This document shows, in pieces, positions 1 through 7,892 of a stretch of DNA of 9,565 nucleotides. The stretch comes from an uncultured Eubacteriales bacterium (GTDB taxonomy: Bacteria; Bacillota; Clostridia; Oscillospirales; Acutalibacteraceae), in NCBI GenBank assembly GCA_948933715.1, contig CAQZPH010000011.1, forward strand, positions 17,056 to 26,620, read 5' to 3'. Position 1 is the stretch's first letter. The number at the start of each line of letters is the position of its first letter. A model generated the notes under the pieces. It saw only the letters and a program-made list of their open reading frames with translations. It made no database searches and was not told where the DNA came from. Both the position numbers and the translations under genes were made by a program.

Positions 1-47
1 TCATTAAATTAATCATATAAAATGTTCTCCTTTAAATTTTTTAAAGT

Positions 48-1385
48 TTACCTAAGCCTTTCTAAAAGGCTCTTTTGATCTTCTTCATACCCTGGTTTAC
101 CTAAAAGTGCAAACATATTTTTTTTATAATTCTCTACTCCTGGTTGATTAAAAGGATTTACTCCAAGAATATATCCTGAAATTGCACAAGCTTTTTCAAA
201 AAAATATAATAAATATCCAATTTCAAATTCTGAAATTTCAGGTATGCTCAAAACCACATTAGGAACACCCCCATCCGTATGAGCCATTACAGTTCCTAAG
301 AATGCTTGTTTATTTACAAATGACATTGTTTTTCCTGCTAAAAAGTTTAATCCATCTATGTCATCTGTAACTTTTTCAAGCAAAATATCTTCTTTTGGCT
401 TTTCAGCATAAAGAACCGTTTCAAATAATTTTCGTTCTCCGTCTTGAATATATTGCCCCATAGAGTGTAAATCAGTAGAAAATACAACAGATGCTGGAAA
501 AATACCCTTTTTATCTTTACCTTCGCTCTCTCCAAACAACTGCTTAAACCATTCATTCATCATCATAAAGCCGGGTTCATAACTTGCTAACACTTCGATG
601 TTTTTTCCTTTTTTATATAATATATTTCGTATAGCAGCGTATTTGTAGCAATCGTTTACGTTAATGTCAAACTCATTTAAATCATTCTGAGCGTTTCTTG
701 CCCCAAGCATTAATTCATCAATATTTATTCCAGCTACTGCTATTGGTAAAAGCCCCACCGCTGTTAAAACCGAATACCTACCACCAATATCATCTGGAAC
801 TACAAAAGTCTCATATTCTTCTTTTTGCGCCAACTGCTTTAGCGTTCCTTTTTCTTTGTCAGTTGTGCAAAATATTCTTTTTCTAGCTTCTTCTTTACCA
901 TATTTATTTTCAATTAACTTTCTAAAAACCCTAAAAGCTATTGCAGGTTCTGTGGTAGTCCCTGACTTTGATATCATATTTATAGCTATATCTTTTCCTT
1001 CGCATATTTTTAAAAGCTCCGAAAGCGAAGTTGCACTAATGCTATTTCCAATAAAATAAATATCCGGGGTTTTCTTAGGTAACAAATTATAATGAGGGGA
1101 CTTTAATAGCTCAATTACTGCTCTTGCTCCAAGATAGGATCCACCTATTCCAATGATTATAAAAATATCAGTATTAGTTTTTATTCTTTCTGCTGCTTCT
1201 TTTATGCGTTTAAACTCTTCTTTATCATAATCTGTTGGAAGAGTAACCCATCCAGTAAACTCACTACCCTTTCCTTTTTTATCGTGAAGCATATTGTGGG
1301 CTAACTTTACTTTTTCTGCCATTAGTTCATAGTCTTCTTCTTTTATAAATTCAGATAAATATTTAGTGTTTAATTTTACCGCCAT
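48..1385 (-). CDS. pgi: glucose-6-phosphate isomerase
   Basis: Cytosolic enzyme that interconverts glucose 6-phosphate and fructose 6-phosphate, the second step of glycolysis and a branch point to gluconeogenesis and the pentose phosphate pathway. The 445-residue product is the usual length of the short bacterial (Bacillus-type) form. Visible sugar-phosphate and active-site motifs are GIGGSYLG (79-86), SKSGTTTEP (139-147), the family signature around GGRYSV (201-206), GESEGKD (285-291) carrying the catalytic glutamate, TDLHSMGQ (304-311) with the conserved histidine, and ENYKKN near residue 420 with the conserved C-terminal lysine. The ATG start is preceded by an AGGAG-type ribosome binding site at about 1396-1401. 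It lies 77 bases downstream of dacF, with no clear terminator between them and a good promoter candidate in the gap. All expected motifs are intact, so the identification is firm. Confidence 0.97.
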   Translation of the reverse strand: MAVKLNTKYLSEFIKEEDYELMAEKVKLAHNMLHDKKGKGSEFTGWVTLPTDYDKEEFKRIKEAAERIKTNTDIFIIIGIGGSYLGARAVIELLKSPHYNLLPKKTPDIYFIGNSISATSLSELLKICEGKDIAINMISKSGTTTEPAIAFRVFRKLIENKYGKEEARKRIFCTTDKEKGTLKQLAQKEEYETFVVPDDIGGRYSVLTAVGLLPIAVAGINIDELMLGARNAQNDLNEFDINVNDCYKYAAIRNILYKKGKNIEVLASYEPGFMMMNEWFKQLFGESEGKDKKGIFPASVVFSTDLHSMGQYIQDGERKLFETVLYAEKPKEDILLEKVTDDIDGLNFLAGKTMSFVNKQAFLGTVMAHTDGGVPNVVLSIPEISEFEIGYLLYFFEKACAISGYILGVNPFNQPGVENYKKNMFALLGKPGYEEDQKSLLERLR

Positions 1386-1420
1386 GATTTTTTCATCTCC
1401 TACCCACTTACATTAAGCTA

Positions 1421-1449
1421 ATTTTACAATACATTTCTTTTTTTTTCAA
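1421..1449 (-). promoter_or_regulatory. candidate sigma-A promoter for pgi
   Basis: On the minus strand a TTGAAA box (1444-1449) and a TAAAAT box (1421-1426) are separated by exactly 17 bases, close to the housekeeping consensus TTGACA-N17-TATAAT. Transcription would begin near 1414 and give a leader of about 30 bases containing the ribosome binding site. It would let pgi be expressed independently of dacF. The gap is very A/T-rich, so a chance match is possible. Confidence 0.5.
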
Positions 1450-1462
1450 TAAAAGACAATAA

Positions 1463-2632
1463 TTAAATTTTAAAAAATTTCCCCATCAACTCACTAAACA
1501 CTGTAGGAAAATTTATCTCCTCTATCTCTTCAGTTGTAGTAACGTCATACTCTGCAACGATTTCATCATTCATCTTATATAATAGCCTTCCTAAAACTTG
1601 CCCTTGTTTAACAGGAGCTTTGACCTCTGAAATCATCTCTATACTATTATCTATGCTATGTTCTTTGCCTTTTGGAACTAAAATATTCCCTGTGACCTTT
1701 GCTGTGGTATTAACACTTGATTTCATCCCGTTTATGACTTTTACAGGTTCAAAAATACTTTCATCAATTAGTGGTTCTAGCATGTTATAATTAGCAAACC
1801 CAAAGTCTAGCAAAGAAGCAGCATCTCTAAAACGTTCTTTGCCATCTGCTCCACCTAATACTACTGCAATCAGGCTTAATTTTTCTCTAGTAGCTGTTGC
1901 TGTAATGCAACTTCCTGCCTGGGAAGTAGTTCCTGTTTTTAATCCGGTTATTCCTTTATAGCTTTTTAAAAGTTTGTTGGTGTTTACAAGTTGCGTTTTT
2001 CCGTCCCTTAAATAGTCCATCCATATGGATGTATATTCAAAGATTTTTTCATGTTTAATAAGTTCTCGTGACATTAACGCAACATCATAAGCGCTAGTGA
2101 CATGGCCATCTTCATCAAGACCGTTGCAATTTTTAAACACTGTCTCAGACATTGACAATTCTTTTGCCTTTTTGTTCATCTGCGACACAAATACTTCTTC
2201 AGAGCCCGATACATATTCGGCTAACGCTACTGCAGCATCATTTGCCGAAGCAACTATTGTCGCTTTTATTAATTCATCTACGGTCATTGTTTCTCCTGGT
2301 TTTAACCATATATCAGAGCCTCCCATAGACGCTGCGTGTTCACTTGCTGAGACTGTATCTGTTAATTTTATTTTTCCGCTATCTATTGCTTCCATAACTA
2401 AAACCATTGTCATTACTTTTGTTATAGAAGCACAGCAACGTACCTCGTGGGAGTTCTTTTCATATATAATCTTTCCAGTGGTAGGTTCCATCAACACTCC
2501 TGCAGGAGCTGATATTTCTATATTCTCTTCTTCGTTTGCATATACATTTATACAGGATAATAAAGCAAAGGAAAAGATTATTAATAGGCTCAATATTATT
2601 TTATAAGGTAATTTTCTCAAGCTATAATACAT
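1463..2632 (-). CDS. dacF: D-alanyl-D-alanine carboxypeptidase (penicillin-binding protein, DacF-like, peptidase S11)
   Basis: Low-molecular-weight penicillin-binding protein that removes the terminal D-alanine from peptidoglycan pentapeptides outside the membrane and so limits cross-linking. The 389-residue product starts with a signal peptide: basic residues 6-11, a hydrophobic core at about 12-31, and a likely cleavage after VYA at 32. The three active-site motifs are present: SITK (69-72, nucleophile Ser69), SAN (129-131) and KTG (232-234). A beta-rich C-terminal domain (about 290-370) follows, ending in an amphipathic stretch (about 375-389) that in this family anchors the protein to the membrane. 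Residues 66-67 are Cys-Cys just before the SxxK motif, where a proline is common. The ATG start has a strong AAGGGG-type ribosome binding site at about 2643-2650. The gene is separated from the ysxC operon by a terminator. S11 paralogues (dacA, dacB, dacF) are hard to tell apart, so the symbol is less certain than the function. Confidence 0.93.
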   Translation of the reverse strand: MYYSLRKLPYKIILSLLIIFSFALLSCINVYANEEENIEISAPAGVLMEPTTGKIIYEKNSHEVRCCASITKVMTMVLVMEAIDSGKIKLTDTVSASEHAASMGGSDIWLKPGETMTVDELIKATIVASANDAAVALAEYVSGSEEVFVSQMNKKAKELSMSETVFKNCNGLDEDGHVTSAYDVALMSRELIKHEKIFEYTSIWMDYLRDGKTQLVNTNKLLKSYKGITGLKTGTTSQAGSCITATATREKLSLIAVVLGGADGKERFRDAASLLDFGFANYNMLEPLIDESIFEPVKVINGMKSSVNTTAKVTGNILVPKGKEHSIDNSIEMISEVKAPVKQGQVLGRLLYKMNDEIVAEYDVTTTEEIEEINFPTVFSELMGKFFKI

Positions 2633-2662
2633 CGGTTATATCCACCCCTTATATTATTTTAT

Positions 2663-2691
2663 TTAATAATATTTATTCTGATGTAGTCCAA
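2663..2691 (-). promoter_or_regulatory. weak candidate promoter for dacF
   Basis: On the minus strand TTGGAC (2686-2691) and TATTAA (2663-2668) are 17 bases apart and sit between the ysxC terminator and the dacF ribosome binding site, where a promoter is expected. The hexamers match the housekeeping consensus at only 3 and 4 of 6 positions. Just upstream, a 7-base unit (ATTACAA as read on the plus strand) is repeated in tandem at 2695-2708 and could be part of an operator or be chance. The position supports it more than the sequence does. Confidence 0.25.
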
Positions 2692-2717
2692 ACTATTACA
2701 AATTACAAATCAAAACC

Positions 2718-2756
2718 TAAAGGGCCCCGTGCATAATACTGCACAGAGACCCTTTA
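2718..2756 (-). terminator. intrinsic terminator after the lon-ysxC unit
   Basis: A strong hairpin lies 72 bases beyond the ysxC stop. On minus-strand RNA a 7-base outer stem (UAAAGGG with CCCUUUA) continues through UCUC paired with GGGG (two G-U pairs), one bulged U, and GUGCA paired with UGCAC around a 6-base loop. On the plus strand the same middle block would be C opposite A at two positions, so the structure favours minus-strand RNA. The tail after the stem (AGGUUUUGAUUUG) is U-rich but interrupted. The structure insulates dacF from the upstream cluster. Confidence 0.75.
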
Positions 2757-2828
2757 ATTAATATTTGATAAGTGTAAAATTATATAATTACCAAAACCTA
2801 AAAATTATTTTAATATTAGCCCTAATCT

Positions 2829-3407
2829 TTAACCAATGGATGATTCGATAACAGACTTTAAATCGTCTACTCCCTCACCTTTTACTGCAGAAAATACTAT
2901 AAACCGTATACCCTTATACGGAAACTCCTCAGATAAACTTAATAGCTTTTGTTCTCTTTGAGTTTTATTAAGTTTATCGCTTTTTGTAAGCACCACAACA
3001 AAATTGAATTTGCCTTCTTTTAAAAATTCAATCATGTTAATATCATCTGCAGTTGGTTTATGCCGCATATCAACAATTTGAACTACCAAAGATATCTTTC
3101 TATTGCTATTAAAATAGCCTTCAACTAAATCTCCCCAACGTTCTTTTTCTTTTCCTGAAACTTTGGCGTACCCATACCCGGGTAAATCAACTAACTTTAT
3201 TTTTCCTAGCTTATAAAAATTGATGGTTCCGGTTTTCCCAGGTTTTGAGCTTACCCTTGCTAATGATTTTCTATTTATTAATTTATTTATAAGCGACGAT
3301 TTACCTACATTTGATCTACCTGAAAAAACCACTTCAGGGCATATAGACTCTTTTAATTGGCTTTTCCTTCCAAAACTAGCTTCAAAAATTGCATTATTAA
3401 AATTCAT
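2829..3407 (-). CDS. ysxC: ribosome biogenesis GTPase YsxC/EngB (YihA family)
   Basis: Essential small GTPase in most bacteria. It binds the large ribosomal subunit and is needed for its late assembly. The 192-residue product is a single TrmE-Era-EngA-YihA class GTPase domain. In this numbering G1 is GRSNVGKS (30-37), the G2 threonine is in the KPGKTGT segment near 59, G3 is DLPGYG (74-79), G4 is TKSD (141-144) and G5 is FSA (172-174). A longer frame begins at 3425, where its ATG directly follows the lon stop codon, but no ribosome binding site precedes that ATG. The ATG at 3407 has AAAGAGG five bases upstream and gives the N-terminus usual for the family, so it is preferred. The gene shares a transcript with lon and is followed by a terminator. 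The pairing of lon with ysxC is widespread in Firmicutes. Confidence 0.95.
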   Translation of the reverse strand: MNFNNAIFEASFGRKSQLKESICPEVVFSGRSNVGKSSLINKLINRKSLARVSSKPGKTGTINFYKLGKIKLVDLPGYGYAKVSGKEKERWGDLVEGYFNSNRKISLVVQIVDMRHKPTADDINMIEFLKEGKFNFVVVLTKSDKLNKTQREQKLLSLSEEFPYKGIRFIVFSAVKGEGVDDLKSVIESSIG

Positions 3408-3412
3408 AAATA

Positions 3413-3419
3413 CCTCTTT
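3413..3419 (-). promoter_or_regulatory. ribosome binding site deciding the ysxC start
   Basis: AAAGAGG on the minus strand lies five bases before the ATG at 3407 and just after the lon stop codon. The alternative upstream ATG (3425) has only an A/T-rich stretch with no Shine-Dalgarno match before it. This supports the shorter YsxC product. Confidence 0.6.
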
Positions 3420-3425
3420 CGTCAT

Positions 3426-5846
3426 TTATTGTGGAATGTTTAAAGTTTGCCCCACATTTAACTTTGATCTTGTTATCTTTCCTATTGGCATACGTTTCGT
3501 TTCCACAGTCTGACTGATATTTTTTAATAAAGAATGTTTTAAAACTGTCTGCATATCAGTAGCCATTATAAAATTCATCTTATCTTTAACTGTACTTTCA
3601 ATTTCTTCTAAGTCAGATTCATTTTCTTTTGGAATTATAGCAGTAGTAATTCCTGCACGATATGCTGCTATAATTTTTTCTTTAATTCCTCCTACAGGAA
3701 GCGTTTTCCCGCGTAAAGTTATCTCACCAGTCATTGCTATATTATGCCTAACGGGAACATCTGTTAAAGCTGAAATAATTGCAGTAGCCAAAGTGACACC
3801 TGCAGATGGCCCGTCTTTAGAGATCGCAGCTTGCGGTACATGCACATGTATATCACATTCCGTATAAAACAATGGGTTTACACCAAGGTCTTTGCAATTA
3901 CTACGTATAAAACTTATTGCTGTATACGCTGATTCTCTCATTACGTCTCCGAGTGAACCTGTAAGCTCTACTTTTCCTACTCCTTGCATAATAGCAACCT
4001 CAATTGTGATAAGTTCTCCACCTGTTGGCGTCCATGCAAGCCCATTTACTACCCCTATTTCATCTTTTTTATTTGTTTCATTTCCCTTAAACTTCTTAGA
4101 TCCTAGTATCTTTTCAAGGTTCATTGTTGTCACATTTATAGAATCCTTTTCACCCAAAACAATATCTTTAGCCAGTCTTCTAAATAAAGATGCTATCGTT
4201 CTATCAAGCGTTCTAACTCCTGCTTCTTTTGTGTAATGCTCTATTATATCCCTTATTGCTCTATCTGTAATATTAACATTAATATTTTCAAAACCATGTT
4301 TTTTTAACTGCTTAGGAACTAAATGTTTCTTCGCAATGTTAAATTTCTCTTCTGAAGTATAGCTAGTTAAATTTATAACATCCATACGATCAAGCAAAGT
4401 TTTCGGTATATCATCACAACTATTGGCTGTCGTTATAAAAAATACGTCACTTAAATCAAATGGCATATCAACATAATGATCATAAAATGTATTATTCTGT
4501 TCAGGGTCCAACACTTCAAGCAAAGCTGAAACTGGATCTCCACAAACATCCTTACCAACTTTATCTATTTCGTCCAAAAGTAAAACGGGATTTTTTCTTT
4601 TAGTCTTATTAATAGCAGATATTATTCTTCCAGGCATTGCGCCAACATACGTACGCCTATGGCCTCTTATATCAGATTCATCATGAATTCCACCTAATGA
4701 AATTCGTGCATATTTTCTATTTATTGCTCTAGCTATTGATTTTGCTATTGATGTTTTCCCTACACCTGGGGGCCCAACAAGGCACAAAATATGCCCATCT
4801 GTGCTCGAAGATAATTCTCTAACAGACAATGTTTCTAATATTCTTTCCTTGACTTTTTCTAACCCGTAATGTTCCCTGTTTAATATTTCCTCTGCTTTTT
4901 TTAAATCAATGGTTTTACTGTCTTTTTTATTCCACGGCAAATGAACACATAAATCTATATAATTCCTACATACATTTGCTTCTTGCGATCCAAATGGCAT
5001 TTTTGTTAATCTATCGCACTCTTTTAACAATATTTTGCTTACATCTTTCGGTAATTTAAGAGATAATATTTTTTCTCTTAATTCCTCAGCGTCACACAAA
5101 ATATCTTTTTCACCAAGTTCTTCAGAGATCACTTGCATTTGTTCTCTTAAATAATGCTCTCTATTTCCTAATTCAATTCTATTTATTAATTTCGCATTCA
5201 AGTCTTCTTCTATAGACAATATATTAAGTTCTTTTACTAAAATTTCACTAAGTTGCTCAAGTCTTAATAAAACACTTGGTTGCATCAGCAAATTCTGTTT
5301 AGCAGTATAATCAGCAACAATGTTAGCCGCTAAACTATCCGCCACTTCGCCCGGGTCTTCACATAAAGTTATTGACGTTACAAAGTCCATAGATATTTGA
5401 GATGACATTTTAACATACTGGTTAAATATAGATTTAACCATTCTCATTGCTGCTATTTCTTCCGGGGTAGCTGTATGCTTTTCCTCACATACCGAAACTT
5501 TAGCAACTATGGCTGAGTCGCTTTTTAAACCCTTTAAAATCCGTGCTCTTTTTTCGCCTTCAACTAAAACCTTAACTAAATTATCAGATTGACTTATAAC
5601 CTGCTTTATTTTAGCTATTACTCCAATTTCGTATAAGTCTTTTAGCTCCGGATTATTCTCCTTTACATTTTTTTGAGCAACAACAAATATACGTTGATCT
5701 TTCTTCATTGCTTCATCAATTGCGGCAATAGATTTAACTCGTCCCACATCAAAGCTTAATATCATCCCAGGGAACAAAACTAAACCTCTTAACAATAGTA
5801 CTGGTAATACGATTTCCGAAAAATCCTTGCTAGAATTTTCTCTCAT
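3426..5846 (-). CDS. lon: ATP-dependent protease Lon (LonA type)
   Basis: Cytosolic homohexameric AAA+ serine protease that degrades misfolded and specific regulatory proteins. The 806 residues carry the full LonA layout: an N-terminal LON substrate-binding domain (about 11-205), a helical linker with coiled-coil character (about 210-310), an AAA+ module with Walker A GPPGVGKT (358-365), Walker B VLLLDEID (421-428), sensor-1 asparagine in TTAN (472-475) and an arginine finger in LLDRMD (484-489), then the S16 peptidase domain (about 595-775). The catalytic dyad is Ser681 in KDGPSAG and Lys724 in GGIKEK. There is no membrane segment, which separates it from LonB. About 30 polar residues follow the peptidase domain with no recognisable motif. 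The ATG start has a GGGAGG ribosome binding site at 5855-5860. Its stop codon abuts the longer ysxC frame, and a hairpin lies upstream in the gap from clpX. Confidence 0.98.
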   Translation of the reverse strand: MRENSSKDFSEIVLPVLLLRGLVLFPGMILSFDVGRVKSIAAIDEAMKKDQRIFVVAQKNVKENNPELKDLYEIGVIAKIKQVISQSDNLVKVLVEGEKRARILKGLKSDSAIVAKVSVCEEKHTATPEEIAAMRMVKSIFNQYVKMSSQISMDFVTSITLCEDPGEVADSLAANIVADYTAKQNLLMQPSVLLRLEQLSEILVKELNILSIEEDLNAKLINRIELGNREHYLREQMQVISEELGEKDILCDAEELREKILSLKLPKDVSKILLKECDRLTKMPFGSQEANVCRNYIDLCVHLPWNKKDSKTIDLKKAEEILNREHYGLEKVKERILETLSVRELSSSTDGHILCLVGPPGVGKTSIAKSIARAINRKYARISLGGIHDESDIRGHRRTYVGAMPGRIISAINKTKRKNPVLLLDEIDKVGKDVCGDPVSALLEVLDPEQNNTFYDHYVDMPFDLSDVFFITTANSCDDIPKTLLDRMDVINLTSYTSEEKFNIAKKHLVPKQLKKHGFENINVNITDRAIRDIIEHYTKEAGVRTLDRTIASLFRRLAKDIVLGEKDSINVTTMNLEKILGSKKFKGNETNKKDEIGVVNGLAWTPTGGELITIEVAIMQGVGKVELTGSLGDVMRESAYTAISFIRSNCKDLGVNPLFYTECDIHVHVPQAAISKDGPSAGVTLATAIISALTDVPVRHNIAMTGEITLRGKTLPVGGIKEKIIAAYRAGITTAIIPKENESDLEEIESTVKDKMNFIMATDMQTVLKHSLLKNISQTVETKRMPIGKITRSKLNVGQTLNIPQ

Positions 5847-5888
5847 AAGAATCGCCTCCCATCTTTTATAAACATATACAATCGATAA

Positions 5889-5916
5889 AAGGACTGCAAC
5901 TTATGTTACAACCCTT
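5889..5916 (-). terminator. hairpin between clpX and lon (terminator or attenuator)
   Basis: On minus-strand RNA a 12-base stem closes a 4-base AUAA loop: AAGGGUUGUAAC pairs with GUUGCAGUCCUU without bulges, including three G-U pairs. As plus-strand RNA those three positions would be A-C mismatches, so the structure suits transcription from clpX towards lon. It is followed by UUAU, giving four Us in a row with the end of the stem. That is a weak tail, so partial termination between clpX and lon is more likely than a full stop. No convincing separate lon promoter is seen after it. Confidence 0.5.
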
Positions 5917-5923
5917 ATTTATA

Positions 5924-7264
5924 TTAGGAAACAAAACTTTTGCCCTTGCTAGAATCGGTATCATTATTCACAGTAATATCAAAAGGTACTCTATTTTCAT
6001 CCCTTATAATATCGGCTTTAGAATTATTTTCTACTGCATCTTCATTAATAATAATCTTTTCCACAGTGTGGTCGCCCGGGACTTCATACATTAGCTCAGA
6101 TAAAATATCTTCCATTATAGATCTAAGTCCTCTGGCTCCTGTGTTTCTATCAAGTGCTTTTCTTGCAACTGCTTTTAAAGCTGATTCTTCAAACTCAAGC
6201 TCAACTTTATCAAGCGCAAATAATTTTTGATATTGTTTCAATATTGAATTTTTGGGTTCTTTAAGAATCCTAACTAAAGACTCTTCATCTAAACCACTAA
6301 GAGAAGTAATAACAGGCAATCTCCCTATTAACTCTGGGATTAACCCATACTTAACTAAATCATGTGGTAACACATCTTTCATCCAATGGGTAGAGTCTAA
6401 TTCTTTCTTGTCTTTTACGTCTGCACCAAAGCCTATGCCTGAAAAACCATTTCTTTTTTCTACTATTTTCTCAAGTCCATCAAAAGCTCCCCCACAAATA
6501 AACAGTATATTTGTAGTGTCAATATGAATAAATTCCTGCTGAGGATGCTTTCTTCCACCTTGAGGCGGCACATTAGATAAAGTACCTTCAAGAATTTTTA
6601 AAAGTGCCTGCTGAACTCCTTCTCCACTAACGTCACGAGTTATTGAGGGATTCTCGGATTTTCTTGCAATTTTATCAAGCTCATCAATATATATAATTCC
6701 GCGTTCAGCCTTTTCTATATCAAAATCTGCTGCCTGAATCAGACGCAAAAGGATATTTTCAACATCCTCTCCAACATAACCTGCTTCTGTTAAAGTGGTT
6801 GCATCTGCTATAGCAAATGGCACATTAAGCGCTTTTGCTAAAGTTTGAGCTAAAAGAGTTTTTCCTACACCTGTAGGACCAAGCAATAAAACATTACTCT
6901 TTTTTAATTCGACGTCATCGTTATTATCGCCATTATCCTTACCAAAATATATCCTCTTATAATGGTTATACACAGCCACTGAAAGTGCAATTTTAGCAGT
7001 ATCCTGACCAATGACGTATTCATCAAGCATTTCTTTTATTTCTTTTGGCCTTGGCAACAGCATTTCTTCCCTAGACGATGCACTATCTTCAAAAGATCTT
7101 TCTTTGTTTAAAAATTCATCTTCTAATATAGACATACAAAGAGTAACGCATTCGTCACAAATGTAGACCCCAGGACCAGCTATAAGTTTTACAGCTTGGT
7201 CTTGCGGTTTATTACAAAATGAACAACAAACATTTCTCTCCCTATTTTCATTCTTTGTAGACAT
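5924..7264 (-). CDS. clpX: ATP-dependent Clp protease ATP-binding subunit ClpX
   Basis: AAA+ unfoldase that forms a hexamer, recognises tagged or regulatory substrates and threads them into ClpP. The 446-residue product has an N-terminal zinc-binding domain with Cys14, Cys17, Cys36 and Cys39, then the AAA+ module: Walker A GPTGVGKT (129-136), pore-1 loop GYVG (162-165), Walker B IIYIDELD (190-197), RKH loop (238-240), the IGF loop that docks on ClpP (277-279), arginine finger in GRLPV (314-318) and sensor-2 in GARGLRS (376-382). Presence of the IGF loop fits partnership with the adjacent clpP. The last 30 or so residues are polar, acidic and variable, as in many relatives. It begins 14 bases after the clpP stop, with GGTGAT three bases before the ATG matching the extended Shine-Dalgarno sequence. 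The two genes are therefore almost certainly co-transcribed. Confidence 0.98.
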   Translation of the reverse strand: MSTKNENRERNVCCSFCNKPQDQAVKLIAGPGVYICDECVTLCMSILEDEFLNKERSFEDSASSREEMLLPRPKEIKEMLDEYVIGQDTAKIALSVAVYNHYKRIYFGKDNGDNNDDVELKKSNVLLLGPTGVGKTLLAQTLAKALNVPFAIADATTLTEAGYVGEDVENILLRLIQAADFDIEKAERGIIYIDELDKIARKSENPSITRDVSGEGVQQALLKILEGTLSNVPPQGGRKHPQQEFIHIDTTNILFICGGAFDGLEKIVEKRNGFSGIGFGADVKDKKELDSTHWMKDVLPHDLVKYGLIPELIGRLPVITSLSGLDEESLVRILKEPKNSILKQYQKLFALDKVELEFEESALKAVARKALDRNTGARGLRSIMEDILSELMYEVPGDHTVEKIIINEDAVENNSKADIIRDENRVPFDITVNNDTDSSKGKSFVS

Positions 7265-7278
7265 AACATCACCAATTC

Positions 7279-7887
7279 CTATCTTTTATAAATAACCTGG
7301 TCAACTATACCATAGGCTTTTGCCTCATCCGCTGTCATGAAGTTATCGCGTTCTGTATCTTTAGCAATAACATCATAAGGTTGACCTGTTCTTTCAGATA
7401 ATATAGTATTTAGTCTCTTTTTAGTTTGAATGATGTGATCCGCATGAATCATTATATCTGTAGCTTGACCTTTAGCTCCTCCACTTGGTTGATGGATCAT
7501 TATATCGCTGTTGGGTAGTGCAAAACGTTTACCTTCTGCTCCTGCTGCTAAAAGGAATGCACCCATGCTAGCAGCCATACCCATACATATTGTGGACACA
7601 TCACACTTTATATATTGCATCGTATCATAAATAGATAACCCATCAGTTACTGAACCACCTGGACTATTAATATAAAGACTTATATCCTTAGATGGGTCCT
7701 GACCCTCTAAATATAATAACTGAGCCACAATCAAACTTGCGGTTGTACTGTTAACCTCTTCAGTTAACATAACAATCCTGTCATTTAAAAGCCTTGAAAA
7801 TATATCGTATGAACGTTCGCCTCTATTAGTTTGCTCTATAACATATGGTACTAAACTCATTTTTATATCATTATGATATTTATTCAA
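7279..7887 (-). CDS. clpP: ATP-dependent Clp protease proteolytic subunit ClpP
   Basis: Serine peptidase that assembles into a two-ring 14-subunit chamber and degrades proteins delivered by ClpX and other Clp ATPases. The 202-residue product has the full triad: Ser107 in GMAASMGA (103-110), His132 in MIHQP (130-134) and Asp181 in ERDNF (179-183), with spacing equal to that of the E. coli enzyme. The N-terminal SLVPYVIEQT stretch (11-20) corresponds to the axial loop region that begins mature ClpP. The start chosen is TTG at 7887, because GGAGGGG ends five bases before it. The ATG at 7860 (residue 10), where many relatives begin, has no ribosome binding site. The first ten residues would then be a short propeptide. 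The gene forms a unit with clpX and is separated from tig by an A/T-rich inverted repeat. No CtsR-type heptad operator is visible upstream. Confidence 0.97.
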   Translation of the reverse strand: MNKYHNDIKMSLVPYVIEQTNRGERSYDIFSRLLNDRIVMLTEEVNSTTASLIVAQLLYLEGQDPSKDISLYINSPGGSVTDGLSIYDTMQYIKCDVSTICMGMAASMGAFLLAAGAEGKRFALPNSDIMIHQPSGGAKGQATDIMIHADHIIQTKKRLNTILSERTGQPYDVIAKDTERDNFMTADEAKAYGIVDQVIYKR

Positions 7888-7892
7888 GTTAA

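Noticed and set aside
30..46. Inverted repeat CTTTAAA / TTTAAAG after pgi as a terminator
   Set aside because: The stem is only 7 bases with one G-C pair and overlaps the window edge region without a clear U-tract. It is weaker than expected for a terminator and likely in such A/T-rich sequence.
2097..2606. A 169-codon plus-strand open frame inside dacF
   Set aside because: It is antisense to a well-supported dacF with intact motifs and shows no ribosome binding site or recognisable domain.
2711..2801. Ten-base direct repeat CAAAACCTAA at 2711-2720 and 2792-2801 flanking the ysxC terminator, as a possible insertion footprint
   Set aside because: The repeats are not at the ends of any element, nothing between them resembles a transposon or miniature element, and short A-rich repeats arise by chance in this composition.
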